Origin: RHKX01 sp046330415
GTDB taxonomy: Bacteria; Actinomycetota; Thermoleophilia; Solirubrobacterales; 70-9
Reading direction: 5' to 3'
Assembly (NCBI GenBank): GCA_046330415.1
Contig: JAXLSW010000009.1
Coordinates: 124,001-188,000 of the forward strand
Length of the DNA: 64,000 bases
Shown here: piece by piece, positions 52,661-62,200 of the stretch
Layout: every line of letters starts with the position of its first letter
Numbering within the stretch: the stretch's first letter is position 1
Program-made: the position numbers and the translations under genes
Notes under the pieces: model-generated
The model's database searches: none
Told to the model about the DNA's origin: nothing
The model's input: only the letters and a program-made list of their open reading frames with translations

Positions 52661-54826
52661 TCAGCAGGCCTTCTTCTTGGCCTTCTTCGCCTTCTTGACC
52701 TGCTTCTGGGCCTTCTTGATCTGCTTCTTGGAGGCGTCCTTCTTCTTCAGCTTCTGAAGGTGCTGCTTGGCCTTCTTCAGCTTCTTCTTGGCCTTCTTGC
52801 ATGCCTTGCCGCCGGTCGACGGCTGATCGGAGTCGAGCGTCACCGAGGTCGGCAGGAACGTGTCGCCCGCCGAGACATCGAACGTCACGCGGCCTTCCTG
52901 CGGATCGAAGGTGGCGACGCCGTCGTCGCCCGTGGTGGCGCTGACTCCGCCCGCCGACACGGTGGCACCGCGAACCGGGCGGCGGTCCTCGCTCTTCTCG
53001 TCGAGACCGGCGCCCTTGTAGGCGGCGGTGACCTCGACCTCGATCTCACCAGATGCCTTGCGCTTGGCGGTCGCATCGACCTTCACCGGACCGGCCATCT
53101 GACCGCGGACCTTGTTGCATCGGTCGGCCTGCGTGTCGACCCCTTCGTGGGTGACGCCGTCGTAGGTGACCTTCGAGTTCCCGGTGATCGTCGCCGGGGT
53201 CGTGTAGGTGATGTTGCGGTCGAGGGATCCCGTGTGCTCACCGCTCAGGGTCAGGTTCGAGGTGACGGTGGTCGGGAAGCCACTCGAGGAGGGGCCGCTC
53301 CGGCCGACCGTGTCGGTCCCGTTGACGAACGACTTGCCGTCGTCGGAGTAGTTGCTGTAGGTCGCGGTGTTCGCGACGCTTCCGAAGAAGCTCTGCGCGT
53401 AGTGCAGAGTCACCGTCCCTGACGACAGGCCGTGCAGGGTGATGTCGGTGTTGGCTCCCAGAGCGCCGTGGTAATCCTCGTGGGTCGGCGCCCAGTCACC
53501 CGGGTCCGAGCTGACGACCGGAACCGGCTTGGTCGGCTTGCGGGCCGGGAAGTGGGCGATCTCCAGGTACGGCGCGCCACCGAGCGTGGTGAAGCTCTGC
53601 GTGGACAGCGCGACCGCGGTCCCGTCGGGCTTCCACATCCCGGTGCTCTGGTAGTTCCCCGAGGGACGGATGTCCCCGCCGTCATAGGGCTGCAGGTCCT
53701 GCCCGGCGAGCTTGCCGCCGAGGTCGCCGTCGGCCGGCAGCAGGCGCGGCGTGAACGGAGCGCAGGATCGCTTTGCGGCACCCGCGACAGCGATCTGGGC
53801 GATCGGGGCGATCTCCCACGCGTCGAAGAAGCTTCGGTACGGCATCAGCGACAGGTAGTCGAGGTAGTGCGTGTTGCGCGAATCGATCGTGAACACGTCC
53901 GACGTGTTGTCAGGTGAACGCCCGTGGTCCTCCTGCCAATCGGGGTTGTGCGTGAGTCGCGTGCGCTCGCCCGTCTTCAGGTCGAGCTCCCAGACGTCCG
54001 GGTTGCCGCCCGCCTCGCCTCCCACCTGGACGTAGGTGATGGCGCGGCCCCCGTCGACGAAGTCCTTCGACTCGAAGAGCGCGGAGCTGTCGGACCACGC
54101 CGCCGTGTCCTGGTCGGTGGCCGAGGCCGGGCCGGCCGGGTTGAGCACGACCGGATCGCTCGTCACGTAGCCCGTCGGCGTCCGCTCCAGCTTCGCGAGG
54201 ATCATGACCTCGATCGACTCCGTGCGGATGTCGGCGAACATGATGTGCTTGCCGTCGGGAGAGAGCTGGGGACGGGCGCCGAAGCCGAGGCTCAGCTGCG
54301 GCGCGGTCACCGCCCCACCCGGCGGGATCGGACCCGTGGGTCGAGCTCCGGAGAGATCGATGTCGAGGATCTGCTTCGTCTGGCAGTTGGTGACACTGGG
54401 GAGGCACTCGAGGACGCGCGGGTCGCCATAGGGCCCGAAGAAGACGCGCTTGCCATCGGGGAACGGGACGATCAGCGCGGGCTGCTCGATCTCTCCGGCG
54501 TTCGGCATTGCGGGCTCGCCCGAGACGCCCCCGGTCAGGTTCGTCGGGTTGGACCCGTCCTCGCCGACGATCCACATGTCGGCGTCACCGGTGGTGGCGT
54601 TGGCCATGAAGAGGAGGTGGTTCCCGTCGTGGGTGTAGGCGGGCTGGCTCGCATCCGCGATGCTGGACGGCAGTTGGATCTTCTGCAGGTCGATGGTCTC
54701 GAAAGGCGGGACGTCAGGGTCGGCGGCGGACGCCGATGCGATCGGCAGACAGGCGAACGCCACGAGCGCGGCGGCCACGATGCTGCGGATGAAGGGCACC
54801 GATCGCCGAGACGATGGACTGCGCAA
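52661..54826 (-). CDS. Secreted TolB/PD40-like protein with poly-lysine C-terminal tail
   Basis: A 721-residue exported protein starting at TTG 54826 behind AGGAGAG. Signal peptide: SIVAAALVAFACLPIASASA. WD40-like/PD40 repeats follow (QPAYTHDGNHLLFMANATTGDADMW, ARPQLSPDGKHIMFAD, NPDVWELDLKTGERTRLTHN), indicating a propeller as in TolB. A beta-rich region and a carboxypeptidase-regulatory-like domain (VRGATVSAGGVSATTGDDGVATF) come next. The last 48 residues hold 25 lysines bracketed by two cysteines. It is divergent from a TetR gene with a 9-bp dyad between them. The function is probably envelope-related. Confidence 0.85.
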   Translation of the reverse strand: MRSPSSRRSVPFIRSIVAAALVAFACLPIASASAADPDVPPFETIDLQKIQLPSSIADASQPAYTHDGNHLLFMANATTGDADMWIVGEDGSNPTNLTGGVSGEPAMPNAGEIEQPALIVPFPDGKRVFFGPYGDPRVLECLPSVTNCQTKQILDIDLSGARPTGPIPPGGAVTAPQLSLGFGARPQLSPDGKHIMFADIRTESIEVMILAKLERTPTGYVTSDPVVLNPAGPASATDQDTAAWSDSSALFESKDFVDGGRAITYVQVGGEAGGNPDVWELDLKTGERTRLTHNPDWQEDHGRSPDNTSDVFTIDSRNTHYLDYLSLMPYRSFFDAWEIAPIAQIAVAGAAKRSCAPFTPRLLPADGDLGGKLAGQDLQPYDGGDIRPSGNYQSTGMWKPDGTAVALSTQSFTTLGGAPYLEIAHFPARKPTKPVPVVSSDPGDWAPTHEDYHGALGANTDITLHGLSSGTVTLHYAQSFFGSVANTATYSNYSDDGKSFVNGTDTVGRSGPSSSGFPTTVTSNLTLSGEHTGSLDRNITYTTPATITGNSKVTYDGVTHEGVDTQADRCNKVRGQMAGPVKVDATAKRKASGEIEVEVTAAYKGAGLDEKSEDRRPVRGATVSAGGVSATTGDDGVATFDPQEGRVTFDVSAGDTFLPTSVTLDSDQPSTGGKACKKAKKKLKKAKQHLQKLKKKDASKKQIKKAQKQVKKAKKAKKKAC

Positions 54827-54886
54827 TTTCTCTCTCCTGTGGTGGGTCGCAATCGGCGCCCCAACGGCCCCGGTTGCTTAACGGCG

Positions 54887-54911
54887 CGTAAAGCTAACAG
54901 AGAGCTTTACG
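54887..54911. promoter_or_regulatory. Putative TetR operator
   Basis: CGTAAAGCT (54887-54895) and AGCTTTACG (54903-54911) are perfect 9-bp arms separated by AACAGAG. The site lies between the divergent TolB-like and TetR genes and contains a -10-like TAGCTT for the TolB-like gene on the minus strand. Confidence 0.6.
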
Positions 54912-54949
54912 GAGAGTCAAGCTACAACCGCACCGTCGCGCTTCTCGCG

Positions 54950-54955
54950 TACAGT
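54950..54955 (+). promoter_or_regulatory. -10 element of tetR
   Basis: TACAGT ends 8 nt before ATG 54964 with no ribosome-binding site. Confidence 0.4.
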
Positions 54956-54963
54956 GCGACGCC

Positions 54964-55608
54964 ATGAGCAATGCGCAGGTGGCTCACCCGGCACGGCGCC
55001 GCTACACCGACGACACCCTCCTCGACGCCGCTCGAGACGTCTTCCACGAGCGCGGCTATCAGGGGACTCAGATCGCCGACATCGCCGAGCATGCGGGGAC
55101 GACGAGGCCAACCCTCTACACCCGCGTGGGCGGCAAGGAGGAGATCTTTACCCGCGTTCTGGAGCGCGAGGCGGAGATCCTGACCGCCTGGCTCCTCGAG
55201 GCCTACGGGCAGGCGGGCGACCTGTCGCTTCACGAGATGGTCGACACGGCCCTGAAGCCGTTCTTCCGGTTCGCCGGCGAGCGCAGGGCCGGCTTCGACC
55301 TCCTCTTCGGCACCGAGCCCGGCCTTCCCGGAAGCACGGTCGGCCAGCAGTTCCTGCGCGACATCACAGGCCCGGTCACCGGCTTGATCCGTGACCGGAT
55401 CCGCGCGGTCGGGGGCGACGCAGGGTCGGTCAGCATCGGCGCGGTCGCCGTCGCCACGATCGGGGCCTCACTTCATGTGGCCATCTACGCGGTCGAGCAG
55501 GACCTCGACCTCGAAGCCGCCTCCGACGTCGGCACCGCTTACATCGAGGGAGCCTTCCGCTCACTCGATCTCTCGGCCCTCGGACGCCTCGACGAGCTGG
55601 CGGGTTAA
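54964..55608 (+). CDS. TetR-family regulator
   Basis: A 214-residue regulator with the DNA-binding domain at residues 12-60 (DDTLLDAARDVFHERGYQGTQIADIAEHAG, TRPTLYTRVGGKEEIFTRVL) and a helical effector domain. It is divergent from the secreted TolB-like gene; the perfect dyad in the gap is its most likely operator, allowing control of both genes. The effector is unknown. It ends 6 bp from the convergent methyltransferase gene. Confidence 0.9.
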   Translation: MSNAQVAHPARRRYTDDTLLDAARDVFHERGYQGTQIADIAEHAGTTRPTLYTRVGGKEEIFTRVLEREAEILTAWLLEAYGQAGDLSLHEMVDTALKPFFRFAGERRAGFDLLFGTEPGLPGSTVGQQFLRDITGPVTGLIRDRIRAVGGDAGSVSIGAVAVATIGASLHVAIYAVEQDLDLEAASDVGTAYIEGAFRSLDLSALGRLDELAG

Positions 55609-55614
55609 GGCGCC

Positions 55615-56349
55615 TCAGCGCCCGAAGCCGAAGATCACCGACTCGCTGTAGCGGTCGTCCTCCGCCAGGACGACGCGCTCGCGCAGGTGCAGGCCGGCCT
55701 CCCCGGCCTCTGCCTCGAGATCGCCGGCGTCGGCGTAGACGACCTCGGCCGTGGTCGTCCGGTCGGCGAGCCGGTCACGGCGGCGGAATCTCAGGGTCAG
55801 CAGCTCCCCGTCCCGTCTCGCCTCCTCGATCCGGCTCTCGTAAGGCCCAACCCAGGTTGGGCCGGGTGGGGTGGCCGGGTCGAAGAGCGCCTGGTCGAGA
55901 TCGGGGTGCACCGCGAGCCAGAGGATCCCTCCGGGCTCCAAGTGCCGTCCGGCCCGCTCCATCATCGCCACCCGGTCCTCACGACGGGTGAGGAGCTGGA
56001 CGAACGCCGCCGGAGCGATCACGCGCTCGAAGCGAGCGCCGAGGTCGAGCGTCCGCGCATCGGCGGCGATCGTCTCCACCTCGACCCCGAGCTCGCCGGC
56101 GCGATGGCGCAGCGCGTCGAGCAGCTCCTCGTCGAGATCGACCGCGGACACCTGCGACCCACACACCGCGAGCATCAACGAAACGCGACCGGCCCCGGCT
56201 CCCAACTCGAGCACCCGCGCCGGGCCGAGGCTCGCCCAGAAGTCGAGATCGGCGGCGTAGCCACCCGACTCGAGGTCGTGCCAGATCAGGTCCTCCATCG
56301 GCGCGGGCCGCAGGCCCGCCGACGTCGACCCCGGCTTCGCCGCCTTCAC
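55615..56349 (-). CDS. Class I SAM-dependent methyltransferase
   Basis: A 244-residue methyltransferase. Motif I is VLELGAGAGRVSLMLA, followed by AVDLDEELLDAL (acidic end of strand 2), AADARTLDLGARF and the post-I strand ERVIAPAAFVQLL. The C-terminal beta-sheet (DRYSESVIFGFGR) is of the small-molecule methyltransferase type. GTG 56349 overlaps the toxin stop (GTGA), placing it third in the toxin-antitoxin operon. An internal ATG at 56298 (EDLIWHDLESGGY) is an alternative start. The substrate is unknown. Confidence 0.88.
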   Translation of the reverse strand: MKAAKPGSTSAGLRPAPMEDLIWHDLESGGYAADLDFWASLGPARVLELGAGAGRVSLMLAVCGSQVSAVDLDEELLDALRHRAGELGVEVETIAADARTLDLGARFERVIAPAAFVQLLTRREDRVAMMERAGRHLEPGGILWLAVHPDLDQALFDPATPPGPTWVGPYESRIEEARRDGELLTLRFRRRDRLADRTTTAEVVYADAGDLEAEAGEAGLHLRERVVLAEDDRYSESVIFGFGR

Positions 56350-56732
56350 CGGAGCTCGATCATGTGCCCGTTGAGCACCGTCGTGATCTCGGGAACATCG
56401 AGGTCCCCGCGGGCGACTCCCTGCACCAGGGCCTCGGCGGTGTCCACGTCGAACCGGAGGTCCATGTCGTTGAGCAGGCAGAACGCGCGGAGCGCCGACC
56501 AGGCAAGCCGCTTGTTGCCGTCGACGAGCGGGTGGTTTCGGGCCAGCGAGTGCAGCAGCGCCGCCGGCTTCTCGGCGAATGTGGGGTAGGCATCCTCACC
56601 GAATACCGTCGCGCCCGGGCGAGCCGCGGCGGATGCGAGCAGACCGCGATCGCGGATCTTCACGGGCCCGAGGATCCCGACGGCGATCTCGACCAGGTCG
56701 TCGACGCTGAGGAAGTCGAGATCCTCGCTCAC
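56346..56732 (-). CDS. doc: Doc-type (Fic-fold) toxin
   Basis: A 128-residue toxin of the death-on-curing family. The Fic-like active-site loop is HPLVDGNKR with His67, Asp71 and the NKR ending typical of Doc, which phosphorylates elongation factor Tu in the known P1 system. ALLHSLARN precedes it as expected. It starts at GTG 56732, overlapping the antitoxin stop. The length and motif are complete, so the toxin is probably active. Confidence 0.9.
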   Translation of the reverse strand: MSEDLDFLSVDDLVEIAVGILGPVKIRDRGLLASAAARPGATVFGEDAYPTFAEKPAALLHSLARNHPLVDGNKRLAWSALRAFCLLNDMDLRFDVDTAEALVQGVARGDLDVPEITTVLNGHMIELR

Positions 56733-56926
56733 CGACCGAGCCGGTCGAGAAGCTCCGCATCCTCCTCGCGGATGCGGGCGATCGCCTCGGCGAGACGCCG
56801 CGGCCGGTCGGAGACGTAGTCGGAGATCGCCGACCGGGCGACCTCCTGCATCGAACGGCCCTCCTGCTCGGCCTTCCGCCGTAGGGCATCTGACTCAGCG
56901 TCGGTCAGGCGGAGGTTCATTGCCAT
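56729..56926 (-). CDS. Ribbon-helix-helix antitoxin of the Doc system
   Basis: A 65-residue protein. The N-terminal strand NLRLTDAE and helices DALRRKAEQEG and SMQEVARSAISDYV form a ribbon-helix-helix DNA-binding fold rather than the Phd/YefM fold. The charged tail (EAIARIREEDAELLDRLG) is where toxin binding is expected. ATG 56926 is 7 nt from a 19-bp palindrome. Antitoxin-first order and the operator indicate autoregulation. Confidence 0.87.
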   Translation of the reverse strand: MAMNLRLTDAESDALRRKAEQEGRSMQEVARSAISDYVSDRPRRLAEAIARIREEDAELLDRLGR

Positions 56927-56933
56927 CGCCGGA

Positions 56934-56952
56934 TGGTACCACCGTGGTACCA
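56934..56952 (-). promoter_or_regulatory. Palindromic operator/promoter of the toxin-antitoxin operon
   Basis: TGGTACCACCGTGGTACCA is a perfect palindrome (9-bp arms around one base). On the minus strand its end forms TACCAT, which lies 6 nt before ATG 56926, so a bound antitoxin would cover the -10 region of a leaderless transcript. Confidence 0.7.
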
Positions 56953-56980
56953 GGGCGCAGTGACGCTCTTCCAGAGCTGA

Positions 56981-58387
56981 CTAGGAGCGCAGGCCGGCGA
57001 GCGTCCGTGGCAGGCGCTCGAGGATCCCGGCGGGCTCCTCCGTGGTCCGCTTGCGGCACTGCTTCAGCTCATGGGAGTAGGGCCAGAAGTCGACCTGCAT
57101 CGTGTGCCGCGCCGATCGCACGTAGCGCTTCTTCATCTCGGCCTGATCGGTGACGATCCACTCGTCCATCTCCGCCTCCGACGGGAGCACGCTCGAGCCC
57201 GTGATCAGGTCGCCCACCCACTCGGCCTGCATCTCCATCAGCGGGATGTTCGATCCCACCGTCTGCACGAAGCCGATGAAGAACAGCCCCGGGAGCTCCG
57301 GGGTGAGCACCCGCTGGTAGAGCGGCATGGCGTTGTCGGCGGGGTCGTAGAGCTCCTTGTCGAAGAAGGGCAGCGCCACCTTGTAGCCGGTCGCGTAGAC
57401 GAGCAGATCGACATGCTCGCTCGTGCCGTCGACGAAGTGCACGGTGTCGCCGTCGAGGCGCTCGATGTTGGGCTTCATCTCGACGTCGCCGTGGCCAACG
57501 CGGTCGTAGAGGTCGGAGGAGACCGTCGGGTGCGCCTCGAGCAGCCGGTGGTCGGGCTTGGGCAGGCCGCGGTCCTCGGGCCGGCCGGCGCTGAGGCGGA
57601 CGACCACCTCGTAGAGCTTGCGGTTGACCGCGAACGGCACGTACGCGCTCAGGGGCGATCCGAACTGATCGATCGGCTTGCCGAAGGCGTACTTCGGCAG
57701 CACGTGGACGCCGTGCCTGGTCGCCAGGAACACCCGCTTGGCGGGCCTCGCCGCGTCGCAGGCGATGTCCATGCCGGAGTTGCCCACGCCGATGACGAGC
57801 ACGTTCTTGTCGACGAAGACGTCGGGGCGCATGTACTCGTGGGCGTGGAACGTCTCGCCGCTGAACTCGCCCGGGAACTCCGGGATCTGCGGCTCGCTGT
57901 GGTGGCCGTTGGCGACGAAGACGTACTGGTACGTCCTCGTCCCCTTCGCCGTCGTCACCGACCAGCCGGAGGAGCCCGGTCGGCCCGGGCCGGCGACCGG
58001 CTCGACGTGCGTGACCGGCGTGTTGAACGTGATCCGCTCGGTCAGGCCGAAACGGTCGGCGAAGTCCTGGAAGTACTGAGCCATCAGCACGTGGGAGGGG
58101 TAGTCGGGCCAGTCCTCGGGCATCGGGTAGGACGGGAACTGCGTCAGCGGCCGGGAGCTGTTGAGGTGCAGCGTCTCGTAGGCCGCCGCCCCGCCGTTGT
58201 CGTTGTCGATGCGCCAGAGGCCGCCGACCATCGAGCCCTTCTCGAACCAGTCGAAGCTGATGCCGCGGTCGACGAGAGCCTTCGCCGAAGCGAGGCCGGA
58301 GGGGCCGGCGCCGATCACGCAGGCGATGGCGTCGAAGTCGCCGGCGGGGGTGGAGTTCTCGGCTGTGCTGTCGGTGCTGTCGGTCAT
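56981..58387 (-). CDS. Flavin-containing monooxygenase (FMO/Baeyer-Villiger type)
   Basis: A 468-residue class-B flavoprotein. It has the FAD motif VIGAGPSGLASAKAL, the FMO signature FSGETFHAHEY, the NADPH motif VLVIGVGNSGMDIA and the C-terminal YATGYKVALPFF. It oxygenates soft nucleophiles such as amines or sulfides, or ketones if a Baeyer-Villiger enzyme; the FxGxxxHxxxY form here lacks the extended BVMO signature. Its ATG overlaps the upstream SDR stop (ATGA), so the two are coupled; the SDR could supply the ketone substrate. Confidence 0.92.
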   Translation of the reverse strand: MTDSTDSTAENSTPAGDFDAIACVIGAGPSGLASAKALVDRGISFDWFEKGSMVGGLWRIDNDNGGAAAYETLHLNSSRPLTQFPSYPMPEDWPDYPSHVLMAQYFQDFADRFGLTERITFNTPVTHVEPVAGPGRPGSSGWSVTTAKGTRTYQYVFVANGHHSEPQIPEFPGEFSGETFHAHEYMRPDVFVDKNVLVIGVGNSGMDIACDAARPAKRVFLATRHGVHVLPKYAFGKPIDQFGSPLSAYVPFAVNRKLYEVVVRLSAGRPEDRGLPKPDHRLLEAHPTVSSDLYDRVGHGDVEMKPNIERLDGDTVHFVDGTSEHVDLLVYATGYKVALPFFDKELYDPADNAMPLYQRVLTPELPGLFFIGFVQTVGSNIPLMEMQAEWVGDLITGSSVLPSEAEMDEWIVTDQAEMKKRYVRSARHTMQVDFWPYSHELKQCRKRTTEEPAGILERLPRTLAGLRS

Positions 58388-59190
58388 TGCTTCCTCGGAT
58401 TCGATTTCAGGAGACGAGCTTGGTTACGGCGCCCCGCCTTCTCGAAGAGCGGCATGGCGCGAAGGAACAGGTTCGGGGAGATCCCGAAGAGTCGGGCGAC
58501 ACCGCCGCGCCAGCGCGGGATCGACCCGAGGGCGCGGTGGCGCTCGCTCTCGATCAGCTCCACGCCCAGCTCGGCGACCGGCTCGGGCTCGAGCAACTTG
58601 GTGCCGCTGAAGGAGAGCGCCGCGGCTCGATCCTCGAGGCGGTCGTAGAGCATCGGCGTCCAGATGCCGTCGGGACACAGGACCATCAGGCGGACACCGG
58701 ACCCGCGCAGCTCCGCCGCGGTTCCCAGCGTGAAGGCGCGCACGGCGTGCTTGGTCGCCGCGTACACGGTCTCACCCGGGACGGGACTGAACGAGGCGAG
58801 CGAGGCGACGTTGAGCACCTTCCCCGAGCCGCGGCGGCTCATGACGTCGACGGCGGCACGGGTGCCGTTGATCACCCCGAGCAGGTTGACGCGAACGACC
58901 CGCTCGATCTCCTCATCGCTCTGGTCGACGACGAACCCGGCGCCGAGGATCCCGGCGTTGTTCACCCACACGTCCGGCTCGACCTCGCTCGCAAGGCCGC
59001 GGCAGGCGTTCGGGTCGGTCACGTCGAGAACCACATCGGCTCCGGCGAGGTCGGCTCCGATCACCTCATAGCCACGCCGCTTCAGAGCGTCGACGAAGGC
59101 TGAGCCCAGGCCGCCGGCCGCGCCGGTGACGATCGCCTTCCTGGATCCGCTCGGCTGGGTTCCCGAAGGCATCTGGCTGGAAGCGGGCAC
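58384..59190 (-). CDS. Short-chain dehydrogenase/reductase coupled to the monooxygenase
   Basis: A 268-residue SDR. It has the motif TGAAGGLG, NNAGIL, catalytic SLAS and the YAATK motif (VYAATKHAVRAF). I chose GTG 59190 because TATAAA ends exactly 7 nt upstream with no ribosome-binding site; a later ATG (6 codons in) is possible. The basic C-terminus (RRNQARLLKSNPRKQ) is unusual. Alcohol oxidation by this enzyme followed by monooxygenation of the product would explain the coupling, but this is inference. Confidence 0.9.
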   Translation of the reverse strand: MPASSQMPSGTQPSGSRKAIVTGAAGGLGSAFVDALKRRGYEVIGADLAGADVVLDVTDPNACRGLASEVEPDVWVNNAGILGAGFVVDQSDEEIERVVRVNLLGVINGTRAAVDVMSRRGSGKVLNVASLASFSPVPGETVYAATKHAVRAFTLGTAAELRGSGVRLMVLCPDGIWTPMLYDRLEDRAAALSFSGTKLLEPEPVAELGVELIESERHRALGSIPRWRGGVARLFGISPNLFLRAMPLFEKAGRRNQARLLKSNPRKQ

Positions 59191-59197
59191 GGGTCGG

Positions 59198-59203
59198 TTT
59201 ATA
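59198..59203 (-). promoter_or_regulatory. -10 element of the SDR-monooxygenase operon
   Basis: TATAAA on the minus strand ends 7 nt before GTG 59190, one of the best -10 matches in the window. Confidence 0.5.
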
Positions 59204-59243
59204 GCGCTCGGCGAGCGGGCTCCCGTCGGTGGTCGCCACCGAC

Positions 59244-62200
59244 CTACTTCAGCCGCACCCGCAGCTTCTGCAGCTTCACCGACCCGTCGGCCCCGTAGAA
59301 GCGGATCTTGACCTGGGCTGTCACCTTGCGGCCGCGATTGAGGGCCCGGTGGATCAGCCCGGGGTTCTTCTTCGGGATCAGCTTCAGGGTCAGGGTCTCC
59401 CCCGCCTTCAGATCGACGTCCTGGCGCTTGAGGGCCAGGGACTTACGCGAGCCCTCGGGTTCGCACTTGCCGCTGACGACGACGTGGACGTCGGCGTCGG
59501 CTGCCAGGTCGACTGCGATCTCGACCTTCTTGCCGTGGATCGCCTGCTTCGCGGGGGCGGTGGCGGTGGCGTCGGGACCCGTGGGCGGCTTCGCCGCGCA
59601 GGTGACAGTGATGCTGACCGTAGCGGTCGAGCCGCCGTTGAGCGAGTAGGTGAAGGAGTCCGGGCCGCAGTAGCCGGCGTCGGGGGTGTAGGTGAGGTCG
59701 GCGCCGGAGTTGGTGATGGCGACCTGGCCGTGGGCGCCGCTCGTCTTCGACTGGATCGTCATCGGACCGCCGTATGGATCGGCGTCGTTGGCGAGGACGT
59801 CGATCGTGGTCGGACCTGAGTCCTGGGCGACCGTCTCCGAGTCGTCGACGGCGGTCGGAGGCTGGTCGACCCAGTAGCCGGTCAGCGGGACCTTCAGTGG
59901 TGTATCGGAAGCGTTGCTCGGGAGGACGAGGGAGGCGCGCTTGAAGCTCTCGCTCGAGCCCTGGAAGCGGATCGTGACCTCGCATCCCTGATGGACAGCG
60001 ATGGTCTGCCCCGAGCAGTGGTCGGAGGCGATCTGGTAGGCGGAGGCATCGGCGCCCGTGATCGAGGCGGTGCCGGCATGAAGCTTCGCGGCGCCGCCGT
60101 TTCGGATCGTCAGCGATCGCGTCCTCGGAGCGCTCTTACGCCCAAAGCTCAGGCGGCGCTCGGTCGGGTACGTGGTCGGGGTGCCGGAGTTGAGCAGGAC
60201 CGAGACGGTGTCGGAGAAGTAGCTCGCGGCCGCGAGGTCGGGGTTGCCGTCGCCGTCGAAGTCGTCGCTGGTCACCGAGATGGGGCCATCGCCGGTGCCG
60301 AAGTCGGTCTTCGTCCCGAAGCCGCCGCTGCCGTCTCCGAGCAGGACCGAGACGGTGTTGACGCCGTAGTTGGCGGCCGCGAGGTCGGGATTGCCGTCGG
60401 CGTCGAAGTCGGCGCTGGTCACCGATCGTGGGGCGTCACCGGTGGCGAAGTCGGTCTTCGCGCCGAAGCCGCCGTTTCCATCCCCGAGCAGGACCGAGAC
60501 GGTGTCGACGCTGTAGTCGGCGAGCGCGAGGTCGGGATTGCCGTCACCGTCGAAGTCCTCGCTGGCCACCGATTCGGGGCCAGAGCCGGTGGCGAAGTCG
60601 GTCTTTGCTCGAAACCGCCGCTGCCGCTTCCGAGCAGGACCGAGACGGTGGCGGAGTTGGAGACGATGGCGACCGCGAGGTCCGGGTTGCCGTCGGCGTC
60701 GAAGTCCTCGCTGGTCACCGAGACGGGGGCATCGCCGGTGGGGAGGTCGGTCTTCGGCCCGAAGCCGCCGTTACCGTCTCCGAGCAGGATCGAGACGGTG
60801 TCGGAGCCGAGGTTGGCGATCGCCAGGTCGGGGCTGCCGTCGGCGTCGAAGTCCTCGCTGGTCACCGAGTAAGGGGTGGAACCGGTGGCGAAGTCGGTCT
60901 TCGCGCCGAAACCGCCGCTGCCGTTTCCAAGCAGGACCGAGACGGTGGCGGAGTTGGAGTTGGCGACCGCGAGGTCGGGGCTGCCGTCGGCGTCGAAGTC
61001 CTCGCTGGTCACTGATCGGGGGTTGACGCCGGTGGCGAAGTCGGTCTTCGCGCCGAAGCCGCCGTTGCCGTCGCCGAGCAGGACCGAGACGGTGTTGGCG
61101 TTGAGGTTGGCGATCGCCAGGTCGGGGCTGCCGTCGGCGTCGAAGTCCTCGCTGGTCACCGATCGTGAGGCGTCACCGGCGGCGAAGTCGGTCTTCGCCC
61201 CGAACCGCGGGTTCGAGTTCGCGAGCAGGACCGAGACGGTGTTGACGTTGAAGTTGGCGACCGCCAAGTCGGGCTTGCCGTCGGCGTTGAAGTCCTCGCT
61301 GACGACCGCGTTGGCGCCGGATCCGGTGGTGAAGTCGGTCTTCGCTCCGAAGCTGCCGCTGCCGTTCCCGAGCAGGACCGAGACGTTGCTGGCGTTGAGG
61401 TTGGCGACCGCGAGGTCGGCCTTGCCGTCGGCGTCGAAGTCGCGGCTGGTCACCGAGTTGGGGGCGGCGCCGGTGGTGAAGTCGGTCTTCGCTCCGAAGC
61501 TGCCGTTGCCGGTTCCGAGTAGGACCGAGACGCTGCTGGAGCCGACGTTGGCGACCGCGAGGTCGGGCTTGCCGTCGGCGTTGAAGTCCTCGCTGGTCAC
61601 CGATTGGGGGTTGGCGCCGGTGGTGAAGTCGGTCTTCGCTCCGAAGCCACCGTTGCCGTTCCCGAGCAGGACCGAGACGCTGTTGGAGCCGAAGTTGGCG
61701 ACCGCGAGGTCGGGCTTGCCGTCGGCGTTGAAGTCCTCGCTGGCCACCGAGATGGGGTTCGAACCGGTGGCGAAGTCGGTCTTCGCGCCGAAGCCGCCGC
61801 TGCCGTCTCCGAGCAGGACCGAGACGGTGCCGGGGTTGTAGTTGGAAACCGCGAGATCGAGGTTGCCGTCGGCGTTGAAGTCCTCGCTCGTCACCGCGGT
61901 GGGGTTGATACCGGTGGTGAAATCCGTCTTCGCGCCGAAGCCGCCGCTGCCGTCCCCGAGCAGGACCGAGACGCTCTCGGGGCCGTTGTTGGCGACCGCA
62001 AGGTCGGCATTGCCGTCGCCGTCGAAGTCGGCGCTCGTCACCGAGATGGGGCCGACCTCTGTCGGGAGGTCCGTCTTCGCGCCGAAGCCGCCGCTGCCGT
62101 CCCCGAGCAGGATCGAGACGGTGTTGGCGTTGGCGTTGGCGGTCGCGAGGTCTGGTACGCCGTCGCCGTCGAAGTCCGCGCTGGCCTCCGATATGGGGTT

